DNA of 64,000 nucleotides. It comes from Pantoea sp. WMus005. Lineage in GTDB: Bacteria > Pseudomonadota > Gammaproteobacteria > Enterobacterales > Enterobacteriaceae. Below, one piece after another: positions 28,934-38,678 of the stretch (within the stretch, counting starts at the first letter, position 1; each line of letters opens with the position of its first letter). The notes beneath the pieces were generated by a model that saw only the letters and a list, made by a program, of their open reading frames with translations, had not been told where the DNA came from and did not search any database. Where the stretch lies: assembly GCF_013415305.1 (NCBI RefSeq), contig NZ_JACBXU010000004.1, positions 1-64,000 on the forward strand, in the 5' to 3' direction. The position numbers and the translations under genes were made by a program.

Positions 28934-30016
28934 TTATAACAGGCCGCCCTGCCGTGCTTTGCTTACGGCCTCACCCAGTTGCCATACCGCCATCGCATAA
29001 TGGGTACTATGGTTGTAGCGGGTGATGACATAAAAATTCGGCAGGCCGTACCAGTACTGGTAGCTGGTGCCTAAGTCGAGGCGCAGCAGACTGACCTGAT
29101 TGTTACCGTCCAGCGAGCCCTGTGGCGACAGGCCTGACGCCGCCAGCATGCTCACGCTGTAACTGGTTTTGAAACCATCTTCCAGCATCGGTGCCTGACC
29201 GCTGGCCGGAACCGCCACATTTTCACCGCTGCGCCAGCCGTGCTTCTGGAAGTAGTGCGCCACGCTGCCGATAGCATCCACCGGATCCCACAGGTTTGCA
29301 TGCCCGTCGCCGTTGAAATCAACTGCATAATCGTTGTAAGAAGAAGGCATAAACTGACCATAACCCATCGCCCCGGCGAAAGACCCTTTCAGCGCCAGCG
29401 GGTCATCCTGCTCTTTACGCGACATCAGAAGGAAGGTTTCCAGCTCGCTGCTGAAGTATTCGGCGCGGCGCGGATAGTTAAACGATAAGGTCGCAAGCGC
29501 ATCCAGAATCCGCGTTTTCCCCATCACGCGACCCCAACGGGTTTCCACGCCAATGATGCCGACAATAATTTCCGGCGGCACGCCATAGACCTGCTGCGCG
29601 CGTTGCAGCGCATCCTGATACTGGTTCCAGAATGCCACACCGTTTTGCACGTTATCCGGCGTAATGAACTTGTTGCGATAGCGGATCCAGGCCCCATTAG
29701 GGCCCGGCGATGGCGTATAGCTTGGTGCCTGTCGATCCATTAACCGCAGTACATAGTCCAGTCTTTTTGCCTGACCGATGATGTTGTGTAACTGCTCACG
29801 ATCAAAGTCATGCTTCTCCACCATCTTATCGATAAATTGCTCTGCTGCCGGATTACCGGCGAAGTCACCAAACATCGCCTGTCCGCTATGCGACGGCTGC
29901 AGTAAAAAACCGCCCTGTGGCGCAGCCAGCATCTTCTGCTGGGTCGGAACTTCAGGTTTGCTGCTGCAGGAGGCCAGAAGCGGAATGAACGCAAGGAGGG
30001 CTAACTTGAGACGCAT
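28934..30016 (-). CDS. mltB: Membrane-bound lytic murein transglycosylase B
   Basis: Outer membrane lipoprotein cleaving the glycan strand with 1,6-anhydro formation. The 360-aa protein has lipobox LASC (Cys17), the SLT/MltB fold with catalytic Glu158 in GVETRWGR, the substrate-loop GAMGYGQFMPSSY and an EF-hand-like calcium site DFNGDGHANLWD. E. coli MltB is 361 aa with the same order. The ribosome site is weak. It follows yjdM here; srl genes are absent. Confidence 0.95.
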   Translation of the reverse strand: MRLKLALLAFIPLLASCSSKPEVPTQQKMLAAPQGGFLLQPSHSGQAMFGDFAGNPAAEQFIDKMVEKHDFDREQLHNIIGQAKRLDYVLRLMDRQAPSYTPSPGPNGAWIRYRNKFITPDNVQNGVAFWNQYQDALQRAQQVYGVPPEIIVGIIGVETRWGRVMGKTRILDALATLSFNYPRRAEYFSSELETFLLMSRKEQDDPLALKGSFAGAMGYGQFMPSSYNDYAVDFNGDGHANLWDPVDAIGSVAHYFQKHGWRSGENVAVPASGQAPMLEDGFKTSYSVSMLAASGLSPQGSLDGNNQVSLLRLDLGTSYQYWYGLPNFYVITRYNHSTHYAMAVWQLGEAVSKARQGGLL

Positions 30017-30122
30017 CGGTTATCCATAAACGAGGAGGGTAAATTCAGATGCGGTAATAGTAGTCGTTCAGCGCGGTGACATACAGTCCGGAATCTTAAA
30101 AAAACGTCAACGCAGCGGTAGG

Positions 30123-30159
30123 TTAAAAACGGCTGCGGGGTGGAGTCTCCTCCGCAGCC
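30123..30159 (-). terminator. Terminator of the nar operon
   Basis: Minus strand: GGCTGCGG ... CCGCAGCC with an inner GGAG/CTCC pairing, then GTTTTTAAC. It lies 10 bases after the narI stop. Confidence 0.88.
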
Positions 30160-30168
30160 ATCCTGCGT

Positions 30169-30846
30169 TTAGCGGCGGTTTCTCACCAGCTGATAACGAC
30201 GGGTCAGATACTCAACCGGCGCGCTCCAGATATGTACCAGGCGGCAGAACGGGAACAGCAGGAACAATGTCATCCCCAGCACCATGTGCACGCGGTAGAT
30301 CACGGCTACGCCTTCCAGATGCTGCGACGCACCACCGTGGAAGGTCACCACCGCCTGCGCCCAGCCCACCAGCTTCATCATTTCACTGCCGTCCATATGC
30401 TGGGCAGAGAACGGAATGGTCAGCAAGCCCAGCGTAGCCTGAGCCACCAGCAGGGTCATAATCAGAATGTCGCCGACGCTACTGGTCGCCCGCACCCGAG
30501 GATTGGTCAGACGGCGCTTCAGCAGCAGCGCGCCACCCGCCAGCGTCATCGCACCGAATAGCCCACCGGCAATCATCGCCAGCTTCTGCTTCACGTCAAT
30601 TGGCAGGAACGATTCATACATCCAGTGTGGCGTCAGCATCCCGACGATGTGGCCGAAGAAAATACCGATGATGCCGATGTGGAACAGGTTAGAGGCAAGA
30701 CGCATCCCTTTTTTGTCCAGCATCTGACTGGAACCGGCCCGCCAGCTGTACTGCCCGTAGTCATAGCGCAGCCAACTCCCCACCAGGAAGACTGTTCCGG
30801 CCAGATAGGGGTAAATATCAAAGAAGAAAGTGTTAATAAAATTCAT
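30169..30846 (-). CDS. narI: Respiratory nitrate reductase gamma subunit (cytochrome b)
   Basis: Membrane anchor of NarGHI that oxidises quinol and passes electrons to NarH. The 225-aa protein equals the E. coli length and has five membrane segments. The four haem-ligand histidines are present: His56 and His66 ([15 protein letters not shown]), His187 and His205. The start codon overlaps the narJ stop by four bases. Last gene of the nar operon. Confidence 0.97.
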   Translation of the reverse strand: MNFINTFFFDIYPYLAGTVFLVGSWLRYDYGQYSWRAGSSQMLDKKGMRLASNLFHIGIIGIFFGHIVGMLTPHWMYESFLPIDVKQKLAMIAGGLFGAMTLAGGALLLKRRLTNPRVRATSSVGDILIMTLLVAQATLGLLTIPFSAQHMDGSEMMKLVGWAQAVVTFHGGASQHLEGVAVIYRVHMVLGMTLFLLFPFCRLVHIWSAPVEYLTRRYQLVRNRR

Positions 30847-31571
30847 GCTGATTCTCCTGTGGTGCGCGCAGTCGCTGCGGCGATATCGAGATACTGCGGC
30901 GCGACCGCATCGGCGAAGCGACGCTGATGCATCGCCTGCTGGGCCGAGGCGCAGCCCTGTTCGCCGAGAAACTTAATCTGTTCCTCTTCCCACACCGCAT
31001 CGAGTGCTGCCGGAGTATCATCGCGCGCTTCCTGCGCCACCTGGGGTTTGAGGGCCGCAGGATCGACCGTACTACCTGACAACGTCAGTAACACCGTGAA
31101 GAGATCGGCGTAAGGACTCTGGCGATCTTCCAGACGCGCCGCCAGTAAGGCCAGAATCGGCACGATGTCATCCAGTCCCTGACGTGCGGCCTCATCACTT
31201 TTACAGGCGAGATATTCCAGGTAGAGCGGCAGATAATCGGGCAACTCTTTGCTGTCCAGCTCCAGACCGTCGGCCCGGTACTGTTCCAGCAGATCGACCA
31301 TCGCCTGACCGCGATCGCGGGATTCACCGTGCACATGTTCAAACAGCAGCAGCGAGGTGGCGCGGCCGCGATCAAACAGCTCGCAGTAGTCAGCCTGCAC
31401 ATCCAGCATTGGCCTGGCGCAGAGCTGACTGATGAAGCACAAAAGCCGTGCGCTCTGCTGCAGATTGAGTTCAGGGGCGTTTTCCAGCGCCGCGATCAGA
31501 TCGGGATAGTGGGTAAACAGCGCCTCATCCGGGTAATCCAGCAGGCGCGACAGCACGCGCAGCGTCATCAT
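30843..31571 (-). CDS. narJ: Nitrate reductase molybdenum cofactor assembly chaperone NarJ
   Basis: Cytoplasmic TorD/NarJ-family chaperone that holds apo-NarG until cofactor insertion and membrane attachment. The 242-aa protein starts [18 protein letters not shown], with [19 protein letters not shown] and a charged C terminus. Overlaps of four bases at both ends with narH and narI point to tightly coupled translation. Confidence 0.95.
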   Translation of the reverse strand: MMTLRVLSRLLDYPDEALFTHYPDLIAALENAPELNLQQSARLLCFISQLCARPMLDVQADYCELFDRGRATSLLLFEHVHGESRDRGQAMVDLLEQYRADGLELDSKELPDYLPLYLEYLACKSDEAARQGLDDIVPILALLAARLEDRQSPYADLFTVLLTLSGSTVDPAALKPQVAQEARDDTPAALDAVWEEEQIKFLGEQGCASAQQAMHQRRFADAVAPQYLDIAAATARTTGESA

Positions 31572-33112
31572 GAGGCATCCTCCGGACGCGTGGTTTTCTT
31601 ACTAACGTCGATAGCATCGATACGGCGGCTGTTGAACAGGTTGAATTTGCTGTCGCTGCCGTGACAGCCATCGCCAAAGCTAAAGCCGCAGCCTTTGCTT
31701 TCAGGGAAGGCTTCACGCGCCAGTTCGCGATGACCTGAAGGCACCACAAAGCGATCTTCATAGTTCGCAATCGCCAGATAACGGTACATCTCCTGCGCCT
31801 GTGCTTCAGTCAGACCGACCTGCTCCAGCGCCCGAATGTCATGCGCACCGTCTACGCTTTCTGCGCGCTTGTAATGGCGCATCGCCAGCATGCGTTTTAG
31901 TGCCAGCAGTACCGGCGCGGTGTCACCTGCGGTCAGCAGGTTTGCCAGATACTCAACCGGAATGCGCAGGCTTTCCACATCCGGCAGCACGCCGGTGTGC
32001 GCCAGCGCCCCACCATCCACGACCGACTGAATGGGTGACAACGGCGGCACATACCAGACCATCGGCAGCGTGCGGTATTCAGGGTGAAGCGGCAGCGCCA
32101 GCTTCCACTCCATCGCCATTTTATAAACCGGTGAACGCTGTGCTGCGTCGATCACGCTCTGCGCGACGCCATCTTTCAGCGCCTGCGCAATCACCACCGG
32201 ATCGTTGGGATCAAGGAAGATATCCAGCTGGCGCTGATAGAGATCTTTCTCGTTTTCTGCTGCGGCAGCCTCTTCAATTCGGTCAGCGTCATAGAGCAGC
32301 ACGCCGAGGTAGCGGATACGGCCAACACAGGTTTCCGAGCAAACAGTCGGCTGACCCGCTTCGATGCGTGGATAACAGAAAATACATTTTTCTGATTTGC
32401 CGCTTTTCCAGTTGAAGTAGATCTTCTTGTACGGACAGCCGGTCAGGCACATGCGCCAGCCGCGACATTTATCCTGGTCGATCAGCACGATGCCATCTTC
32501 GCCACGCTTGTAGATCGCGCCGCTTGGACAGGTCGCCACACACGCTGGATTAAGGCAATGCTCACACAGGCGTGGCAGGTACATCATGAAGGTGTGTTCA
32601 AACTGGCCGTAAATCTCCTTCTGGATGTTATCGAAGTTCTTGTCCTGCGAGCGTTTGGCAAACTCGCCGCCAAGGATCTCTTCCCAGTTCGGGCCGTTTT
32701 CGATCTTTTTCATCCGCTGACCGGTGATCAGCGAGCGCGGACGTGCGATCGGCTGATGTTTACCGGCAGGTGCATTGTGCAGATGCTGATAATCGAAATC
32801 GAACGGCTCGTAGTAATCATCCAGTGCAGGCACATCCGGGTTGGCGAAGATCTTCGACAGCAGGCCGACGCGACTGCCCATGCGCGGCTCCAGTTTGCCG
32901 TTGATCTTACGGATCCAGCCGCCCTTCCACTTCTTCTGATCTTCCCAGGCGTGCGGATAGCCGACGCCAGGTTTGCTTTCGACATTGTTGAACCAGGCGT
33001 ATTCCATGCCCTCGCGGCTGGTCCAGACGTTTTTACAGGTCACCGAGCAGGTGTGGCAGCCGATACATTTGTCGAGGTTCAGCACCATGCCGACCTGTGA
33101 ACGAATTTTCAT
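31568..33112 (-). CDS. narH: Nitrate reductase beta subunit (iron-sulfur)
   Basis: Electron-transfer subunit of 514 aa with four clusters. The Cys groups are CIGCHTCSVTCKNVW, CEHCLNPACVATCP, CRGWRMCLTGCPYKK and CIFCYPRIEAGQPTVCSETCVG. The Trp in CRGW replaces a Cys and makes that cluster [3Fe-4S], as in E. coli NarH (512 aa). It overlaps narG by four bases. Confidence 0.97.
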   Translation of the reverse strand: MKIRSQVGMVLNLDKCIGCHTCSVTCKNVWTSREGMEYAWFNNVESKPGVGYPHAWEDQKKWKGGWIRKINGKLEPRMGSRVGLLSKIFANPDVPALDDYYEPFDFDYQHLHNAPAGKHQPIARPRSLITGQRMKKIENGPNWEEILGGEFAKRSQDKNFDNIQKEIYGQFEHTFMMYLPRLCEHCLNPACVATCPSGAIYKRGEDGIVLIDQDKCRGWRMCLTGCPYKKIYFNWKSGKSEKCIFCYPRIEAGQPTVCSETCVGRIRYLGVLLYDADRIEEAAAAENEKDLYQRQLDIFLDPNDPVVIAQALKDGVAQSVIDAAQRSPVYKMAMEWKLALPLHPEYRTLPMVWYVPPLSPIQSVVDGGALAHTGVLPDVESLRIPVEYLANLLTAGDTAPVLLALKRMLAMRHYKRAESVDGAHDIRALEQVGLTEAQAQEMYRYLAIANYEDRFVVPSGHRELAREAFPESKGCGFSFGDGCHGSDSKFNLFNSRRIDAIDVSKKTTRPEDAS

Positions 33113-36100
33113 AGTTTTACCTCCTGCTGGCTGCCCTGGCAGGCATCGTTGCCTTCCCCATCTAACCAGTTAACGTTGTTCATTTTTCTCACCACCACGA
33201 ACTCATCGCGGTTAGAGCCGACGGTGCCGTAGTAGTTAAAGCCCCAGGAGAGCTGCGCATAACCGCCGATCATATGGGTCGGTTTCGGGCAGGTTCGCGT
33301 CACAGAGTTATGGATGCCGCCACGCTGGCTGGTGATCTCCGAGCCGGGGATATTCACGATGCGTTCCTGGGCGTGGTACATCATGGTCATGCCGGCCGGG
33401 ATACGCTGGCTCACGACCGCACGCGCGGTCAGCGCACCGTTAGCGTTGAACGCCTCGATCCAGTCGTTATCCACAATGCCCAGCTCGCGGGCATCATCTT
33501 CACTCATCCAGACGATGGGTCCGCCGCGTGACAGCGTCAGCATCAGCAGGTTGTCGCTGTAGGTAGAGTGAATGCCCCATTTCTGATGTGGCGTCAGGAA
33601 GTTCAGCGCCTTCTCCAGGTTACCGTTGGGCTTGCTGTTCAGCAACGGCTTCGCCGCGCGGGTATCGATGGGCGGACGATAGACCATCAGACTTTCACCG
33701 AAGGCGCGCATCCACTCATGATCCTGATAGAGCTGCTGACGGCCGCTCAGGGTTCGCCACGGGATCAGCTCATGGACGTTGGTGTAGCAGGCGTTGTAAG
33801 AGACATGCTCATCTTCCAGGCCTGACCAGGTCGGGCTGGAGATAATTTTGCGCGGCTGCGCCTGGATATCGCGGAAGCGGATCTTCTCGTCTTCCTTGTT
33901 CAAAGCCAGATGCGTGTGGTCACGGCCGGTAATCACACCCAGTGCCTGCCAGGCTTTCACCGCCACCTGACCATTAGTTTCCGGTGCCAGCGCCAGGATC
34001 ACTTCTGCTGCATCGATCGCCGTGTCGATATTCGGCCGTCCCGCCGCCGGGCCATCCGCTTTGACATAGTTCAGCTGTTTGAGGAAATCGACCTCTTTGC
34101 TGGTGTTCCAGCTGATGCCTTTGCCGCCATTACCCTGGGTATCCAGCAACGGTCCCAGCGAGGTAAAGCGCTCCCAGGTCGCCGGATAGTCGCGCTCGAC
34201 CACCATAATGTGTGGCGCGGTTTTGCCTGGAATCAGGTCGCACTCGCCTTTTTTCCAGTCTTTTGCCTCAAACGGCTGCGCCAGTTCAGCAGGCGAGTCA
34301 TGCAACACCGGCAGCGTAACCACATCCGTTTCAACGCCTAAATGTCCAGGGCAGAGATCAGAGAACGCTCTGGCAATGCCTTTATAGATCTCCCAGTCGC
34401 TTTTGGAATCCCAGGCCGGGTCAACAGCGGCCGAAAGCGGATGAATAAACGGATGCATATCCGAGGTATTCATATCGTCTTTTTCATACCAGGTAGCGGT
34501 AGGCAACACCACGTCGGAGTAGAGACAGGTGCTCGACATGCGGAAGTCGAGTGTGACCACCAGATCCAGTTTGCCTTCGGCGCCCTGGTCCAGCCATTCC
34601 ACTTCTTCGGGCTTCACGCGACCCTGCTGGCCCAAATCTTTTCCCTGAATACCGTTTTCGGTGCCCAGCAGGTATTTCAGCATGTACTCATGCCCTTTAC
34701 CGGATGAGCCAAGTAAATTGGAACGCCAGACAAACAGATTGCGTGGGAAGTTCTGCGGGTCATCCGGCTGTTCAGCGGCAAACCGCATGGTGCCCTGCTT
34801 CAGGCTTTCCACGGTGAAATCCAGCGGTGACTGACCGGCGGCTTTCGCCTGCGCTGCGATGTGCAGCGGGTTGACGTTAAGCTGAGGCGCGGAAGGGAGC
34901 CAGCCCATGCGTTCAGAACGAACATTAAGGTCGATCAAACTGCCGCTGTAACGGCTTTTGTCCGCCAGCGGTGACAGCAGTTCGCTGGTGGCCAGGGTTT
35001 CATAGCGCCACTGACTGGAGTGGTTATAGAAGAAAGAGGTACTGTTCATCTGACGTGGCGGACGCTGCCAGTCGAGGCCAAAAGCCAGCGGAGTCCAGCC
35101 GGTCTGCGGACGGAGTTTCTCCTGGCCAACATAGTGCGCCCAGCCCCCCCCGCTCTGACCGACACAGCCGCAAAAAATCAGCATGTTCATCAGGCCACGG
35201 TAGTTCATATCCATGTGATACCAGTGGTTCATACCGGCACCGACGATGATCATTGAACGGCCACGGGTTTTCTCTGCGTTTTCGGCAAACTCGCGGGCAA
35301 TGCGAATGATGTTTTGACGCGAAACACCTGTAATCTGTTCCGCCCAGGCCGGACTATAGGCTTTAATCTCGTCGTAGTTTTGCGCGCAGTTGGCATCATC
35401 CAGACCGCGATCCAGACCGTAGTTCGCCAGGGTCAGGTCGTAGACGCTGGTGACCCACGCTTCACTGCCATCGGCCAGCTGCAGACGTTTTACCGGCAGC
35501 TTGTGCAGCAGGATCTCATCCAGCGCGACGCTGTTGAAATGCTCGCTGGTGATGCCACCAAAGTAAGGAAAACCAACCTCAACCACCTCATCGTGGCTGC
35601 CGAGCAGACTAAGCTGAAGCTCGACTTCCTTCTGTGACAGGCCGTCACGCTGCTCCAGGTTCCATTTGCCTTTTTCGCCCCAGCGGAAGCCGATAGAGCC
35701 CTGCGGTGCAATCAGTTCACCGGTCGCCTGATCCAGCGCCACGGTTTTCCATTCCGGGTTATTTTCCTGACCCAGGCCATCCACCAGATCGCTGGCGCGC
35801 AGCTGACGGCCCGCCGCGTAGTAACCCCCCTCACGGGGCTCCAGCATGACCAGCATCGGCATATCGGTATAACGACGTACGTAGTCGCGGAAATAACCGA
35901 CTTCGCGATCAAGATGAAACTCTTTCAGCATCACGTGGCCCATCGCCAGCGCCATCGCGCTGTCGGTGCCCTGCTTCGGACTCAGCCACTGGTCGCATAG
36001 CTTCGCGACTTCAGCATAGTCCGGGGTGATCGCCACGGTTTTTGTCCCTTTATAGCGGACTTCGGTAAAGAAGTGCGCATCCGGGGTACGGGTCTGCGGC

Positions 36101-36870
36101 ACGTTCGAACCCCAGGCAATGATGTATGAGGAGTTGTACCAGTCGGCCGATTCCGGCACGTCGGTCTGCTCACCCCAGGTCATCGGTGACGCAGGTGGCA
36201 GATCGCAGTACCAGTCGTAGAAACTCAGGCAGGTGCCACCAATCAGTGACAGGTAACGTGCGCCGGCAGCGTAAGAGACCATCGACATCGCCGGAATCGG
36301 CGAGAATCCCATAATACGGTCAGGGCCATAGGTCTTCGCGGTGCAGATGTTCGCGGCGGCGATCATCTCGTTCACTTCCTGCCAGCTGGAGCGAACAAAG
36401 CCACCGCGTCCACGGGCCTGCTTGTAACTTTTGGCCTTTTCAGGATTGCTGATAATGGATGCCCAGGCATCCACCGGATCGCTGTGCTGCGCTTTCGCAT
36501 CACGCCACAACTGAATCAGCTTCTTGCGCATTAGCGGATATTTCAGGCGGTTAGCGCTGTAAAGATACCAGGAGTAGCTGGCACCGCGTGGGCAGCCGCG
36601 CGGCTCATGGTTAGGCAGATCGGGACGGGTACGCGGGTAGTCGGTCTGCTGGGTCTCCCAGGTGACCAGACCGTTTTTCACGTAGATTTTCCAGCTGCAT
36701 GAGCCGGTACAGTTAACACCGTGTGTGGATCGCACAATTTTATCGTGCTGCCAGCGGCTGCGGTAGCCATCTTCCCAGTCGCGATTACTGTTTAAGGTCT
36801 GGCCATGCTGGCCGGAAAACGGCTCAGCCAGCTGTTTAAAATAACGAAATCGATCAAGAAACTTGCTCAT
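33109..36870 (-). CDS. narG: Nitrate reductase alpha subunit (Mo-bisMGD)
   Basis: Catalytic subunit, reduces nitrate to nitrite on the cytoplasmic side. The 1253-aa protein begins MSKFLDRFRYFKQLAEPFSG; FS0 ligands His50, Cys54, Cys58 and Cys93 are visible (HGVNCTGSC, RGCPRGAS), and the YDWYCDLPPASPMTWGEQTD segment carries the Mo-ligand Asp. It has AGGAG eight bases before the ATG. The gap to narK is only 101 bases and shows no FNR box, so it likely depends on the narK promoter. Confidence 0.97.
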   Translation of the reverse strand: MSKFLDRFRYFKQLAEPFSGQHGQTLNSNRDWEDGYRSRWQHDKIVRSTHGVNCTGSCSWKIYVKNGLVTWETQQTDYPRTRPDLPNHEPRGCPRGASYSWYLYSANRLKYPLMRKKLIQLWRDAKAQHSDPVDAWASIISNPEKAKSYKQARGRGGFVRSSWQEVNEMIAAANICTAKTYGPDRIMGFSPIPAMSMVSYAAGARYLSLIGGTCLSFYDWYCDLPPASPMTWGEQTDVPESADWYNSSYIIAWGSNVPQTRTPDAHFFTEVRYKGTKTVAITPDYAEVAKLCDQWLSPKQGTDSAMALAMGHVMLKEFHLDREVGYFRDYVRRYTDMPMLVMLEPREGGYYAAGRQLRASDLVDGLGQENNPEWKTVALDQATGELIAPQGSIGFRWGEKGKWNLEQRDGLSQKEVELQLSLLGSHDEVVEVGFPYFGGITSEHFNSVALDEILLHKLPVKRLQLADGSEAWVTSVYDLTLANYGLDRGLDDANCAQNYDEIKAYSPAWAEQITGVSRQNIIRIAREFAENAEKTRGRSMIIVGAGMNHWYHMDMNYRGLMNMLIFCGCVGQSGGGWAHYVGQEKLRPQTGWTPLAFGLDWQRPPRQMNSTSFFYNHSSQWRYETLATSELLSPLADKSRYSGSLIDLNVRSERMGWLPSAPQLNVNPLHIAAQAKAAGQSPLDFTVESLKQGTMRFAAEQPDDPQNFPRNLFVWRSNLLGSSGKGHEYMLKYLLGTENGIQGKDLGQQGRVKPEEVEWLDQGAEGKLDLVVTLDFRMSSTCLYSDVVLPTATWYEKDDMNTSDMHPFIHPLSAAVDPAWDSKSDWEIYKGIARAFSDLCPGHLGVETDVVTLPVLHDSPAELAQPFEAKDWKKGECDLIPGKTAPHIMVVERDYPATWERFTSLGPLLDTQGNGGKGISWNTSKEVDFLKQLNYVKADGPAAGRPNIDTAIDAAEVILALAPETNGQVAVKAWQALGVITGRDHTHLALNKEDEKIRFRDIQAQPRKIISSPTWSGLEDEHVSYNACYTNVHELIPWRTLSGRQQLYQDHEWMRAFGESLMVYRPPIDTRAAKPLLNSKPNGNLEKALNFLTPHQKWGIHSTYSDNLLMLTLSRGGPIVWMSEDDARELGIVDNDWIEAFNANGALTARAVVSQRIPAGMTMMYHAQERIVNIPGSEITSQRGGIHNSVTRTCPKPTHMIGGYAQLSWGFNYYGTVGSNRDEFVVVRKMNNVNWLDGEGNDACQGSQQEVKL

Positions 36871-36942
36871 CCGGAATACTCCTGAAGGCCTGGTATGACA
36901 TTGCTGACTCTGCATCTGTCGCGACACAGAAAGTAAAATTTT

Positions 36943-36961
36943 GCCGGTGCGCCACACCGGC
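36943..36961. other. Hairpin in the narK-narG gap
   Basis: GCCGGTG / CACCGGC stem with a five-base loop, 9 bases before the narK stop is reached from narG side. On the transcript strand it is followed by AAAATTTTACTTT rather than a clean T run, so it may dampen narK-to-narG read-through or mark a processing site. Confidence 0.5.
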
Positions 36962-36971
36962 TTTGTCGTTA

Positions 36972-38363
36972 TCAGGCGCGTGCTTTTCGTCCGTAAACCA
37001 CCCAGGTCACGGCGATACAGCAAAGGTAAAAGACCAGGAAGATTTTCATCGCGCCAGCGGGTGAACCGGTCATGGCGAGCGACAGGCCAAAGGTCTGCGG
37101 AATAAAGAAGCCGCCAAGCGCGCCAATCGCAGAGATAAAGCCCAGCGCAGCCGAGGTTTCTGTCGCCGCTTCACGCTGTGCCAGGGTATCGTCGCCACCC
37201 TCGGCTTTGATACGTTCCAGCGTCAGCTTGCGGAAGAGCACCGCAATCATCTGATAGGTAGAGCCGCTGCCCAGACCGGAGGTCAGGAACAGGCCCATAA
37301 ATACGGCGAAGAAGGCGATAAACGAACCGTCATGTCCGTTACCCGGCAGGGTGAGGAACAGCAGCGCGGCAAACAGCGCCATGAGGATATAGTTGACCAG
37401 CGTGACGCGGGTTCCGCCGAGGCGGTCAGATATGATGCCGCCTGCTGAACGGGCCAGCGCGCCAATCAACGGACCGAAAAAGGCGTAGTGCATGATCACG
37501 ACATCAGGAAACTGTGTCTTCGTCAGCATGGCAAAACCGGCAGAGAAACCAATAAAGGAACCAAAGGTCGCCAGATAGAGCAGCGCCATGACCCACAGGT
37601 GTGGACGTTTCAGCACCGGCAACTGCTCACGTAGCGAGGATTTCGCCGCTGCCAGGTCGTTCATGCCGAACCAGGCTGCCAGCGTGCCGATTGCCAGGAA
37701 CGGCACCCAGATCCAGGCCGCATTTTCCAGCCAGAGGCTGTCGCCGGTGACGGTGGTATGGCCCACATCAGCAAAATCAAAGATGGCACAGGAGATCGCC
37801 AGCGGCGCGACAAACTGCATGACGCTGACGCCAAGATTACCGAGGCCGCCGTTGATGCCCAGCGCGCCGCCCTGGCGGGCTTTGGGAAAGAAGAAGCTGA
37901 TGTTGCCCATGCTCGAAGCGAAGTTAGCGCCGCCAAAACCGCACAGCAGGGAAATCACCATGAAAGTCGCAAATGAGGTCTGGCTATCCTGCACGGCAAA
38001 GCCTAGCCACAGGCAGGGAATAATCAGGATACCGGTGCTGAAGGCGGTCCAGCGGCGTCCGCCAAAGATAGGAATAACAAAAGAGTAAGGGACGCGCAGC
38101 AAGGCGCCGGAGACTGACGGCAGCGCGGTCAGTAAAAAGAGCTGTTCAGTACTGAAGTTGAAGCCAACTTTGTTCAGGTTCACCGCGACGGTGCTGAACA
38201 GCATCCAGACGCAGAAGCCCAGCAACAGGCAGAAAACAGAAATCCACAGGTTACGGCTGGCGATACGTTTACCGCGTGACTGCCAGAACGCATCGTTTTC
38301 CGGTTGCCAGTCCTGAATTAACGCGCCGCGCGTCGGGGTTTGCAAAGAGGCGGATTGGGTCAT
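36972..38363 (-). CDS. narK: Nitrate/nitrite transporter NarK
   Basis: Major facilitator that exchanges nitrate for nitrite across the inner membrane. The 463-aa protein equals E. coli NarK and has 12 predicted membrane segments, nitrate-signature glycine motifs GANFASSMGNISFFFP and GLGSGSTYQMIAVLFRKLT, and the conserved LRVPYS arginine region. ATG 38363 gives MTQSASLQ; upstream in-frame codons are not conserved. First gene of the operon, with an FNR box upstream. Confidence 0.97.
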   Translation of the reverse strand: MTQSASLQTPTRGALIQDWQPENDAFWQSRGKRIASRNLWISVFCLLLGFCVWMLFSTVAVNLNKVGFNFSTEQLFLLTALPSVSGALLRVPYSFVIPIFGGRRWTAFSTGILIIPCLWLGFAVQDSQTSFATFMVISLLCGFGGANFASSMGNISFFFPKARQGGALGINGGLGNLGVSVMQFVAPLAISCAIFDFADVGHTTVTGDSLWLENAAWIWVPFLAIGTLAAWFGMNDLAAAKSSLREQLPVLKRPHLWVMALLYLATFGSFIGFSAGFAMLTKTQFPDVVIMHYAFFGPLIGALARSAGGIISDRLGGTRVTLVNYILMALFAALLFLTLPGNGHDGSFIAFFAVFMGLFLTSGLGSGSTYQMIAVLFRKLTLERIKAEGGDDTLAQREAATETSAALGFISAIGALGGFFIPQTFGLSLAMTGSPAGAMKIFLVFYLCCIAVTWVVYGRKARA

Positions 38364-38424
38364 AAATCTCTCATCAGCAGAATAATAATTGTGCATATCC
38401 TGCGCATCCGGCCTGGCGGCGTGC

Positions 38425-38438
38425 TTGATACAAATCAA
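38425..38438 (-). promoter_or_regulatory. FNR binding site upstream of narK
   Basis: TTGATACAAATCAA is a perfect match to the FNR consensus TTGAT-N4-ATCAA, 61 bases before the narK start. Its centre would be near -41.5 for a start site around 38397, typical of an FNR-activated promoter, with a -10-like GATATG nearby. Confidence 0.88.
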
Positions 38439-38593
38439 CGGCAAGGCAGGTTACGAAGGTGTGGCACCCCCAGCCTGTCCCGGTTAAGTAGTTTAGTGAA
38501 TCCGGATAACCCTTATAAATCATGCGGTTTAATTGAGGCGACAGATGCCATCAGCAAAAGGAAGCCAGAATGGAAATAAAGGAGTAGTCCATT

Positions 38594-38600
38594 AGGGGTA
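38594..38600 (-). promoter_or_regulatory. Possible NarL heptamer
   Basis: On the minus strand TACCCCT fits the NarL/NarP heptamer TACYYMT. One isolated heptamer in a 315-base gap can occur by chance, so this is only a candidate. The rest of 38439-38678 shows no other site I can defend. Confidence 0.3.
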
Positions 38601-38678
38601 TATAGCGACCCCGCTTCATCGGTAAGATAGGCCTCCCGCCCGCTCAGGCCGGCGAATATGACAGGAACAGGAGCCATT

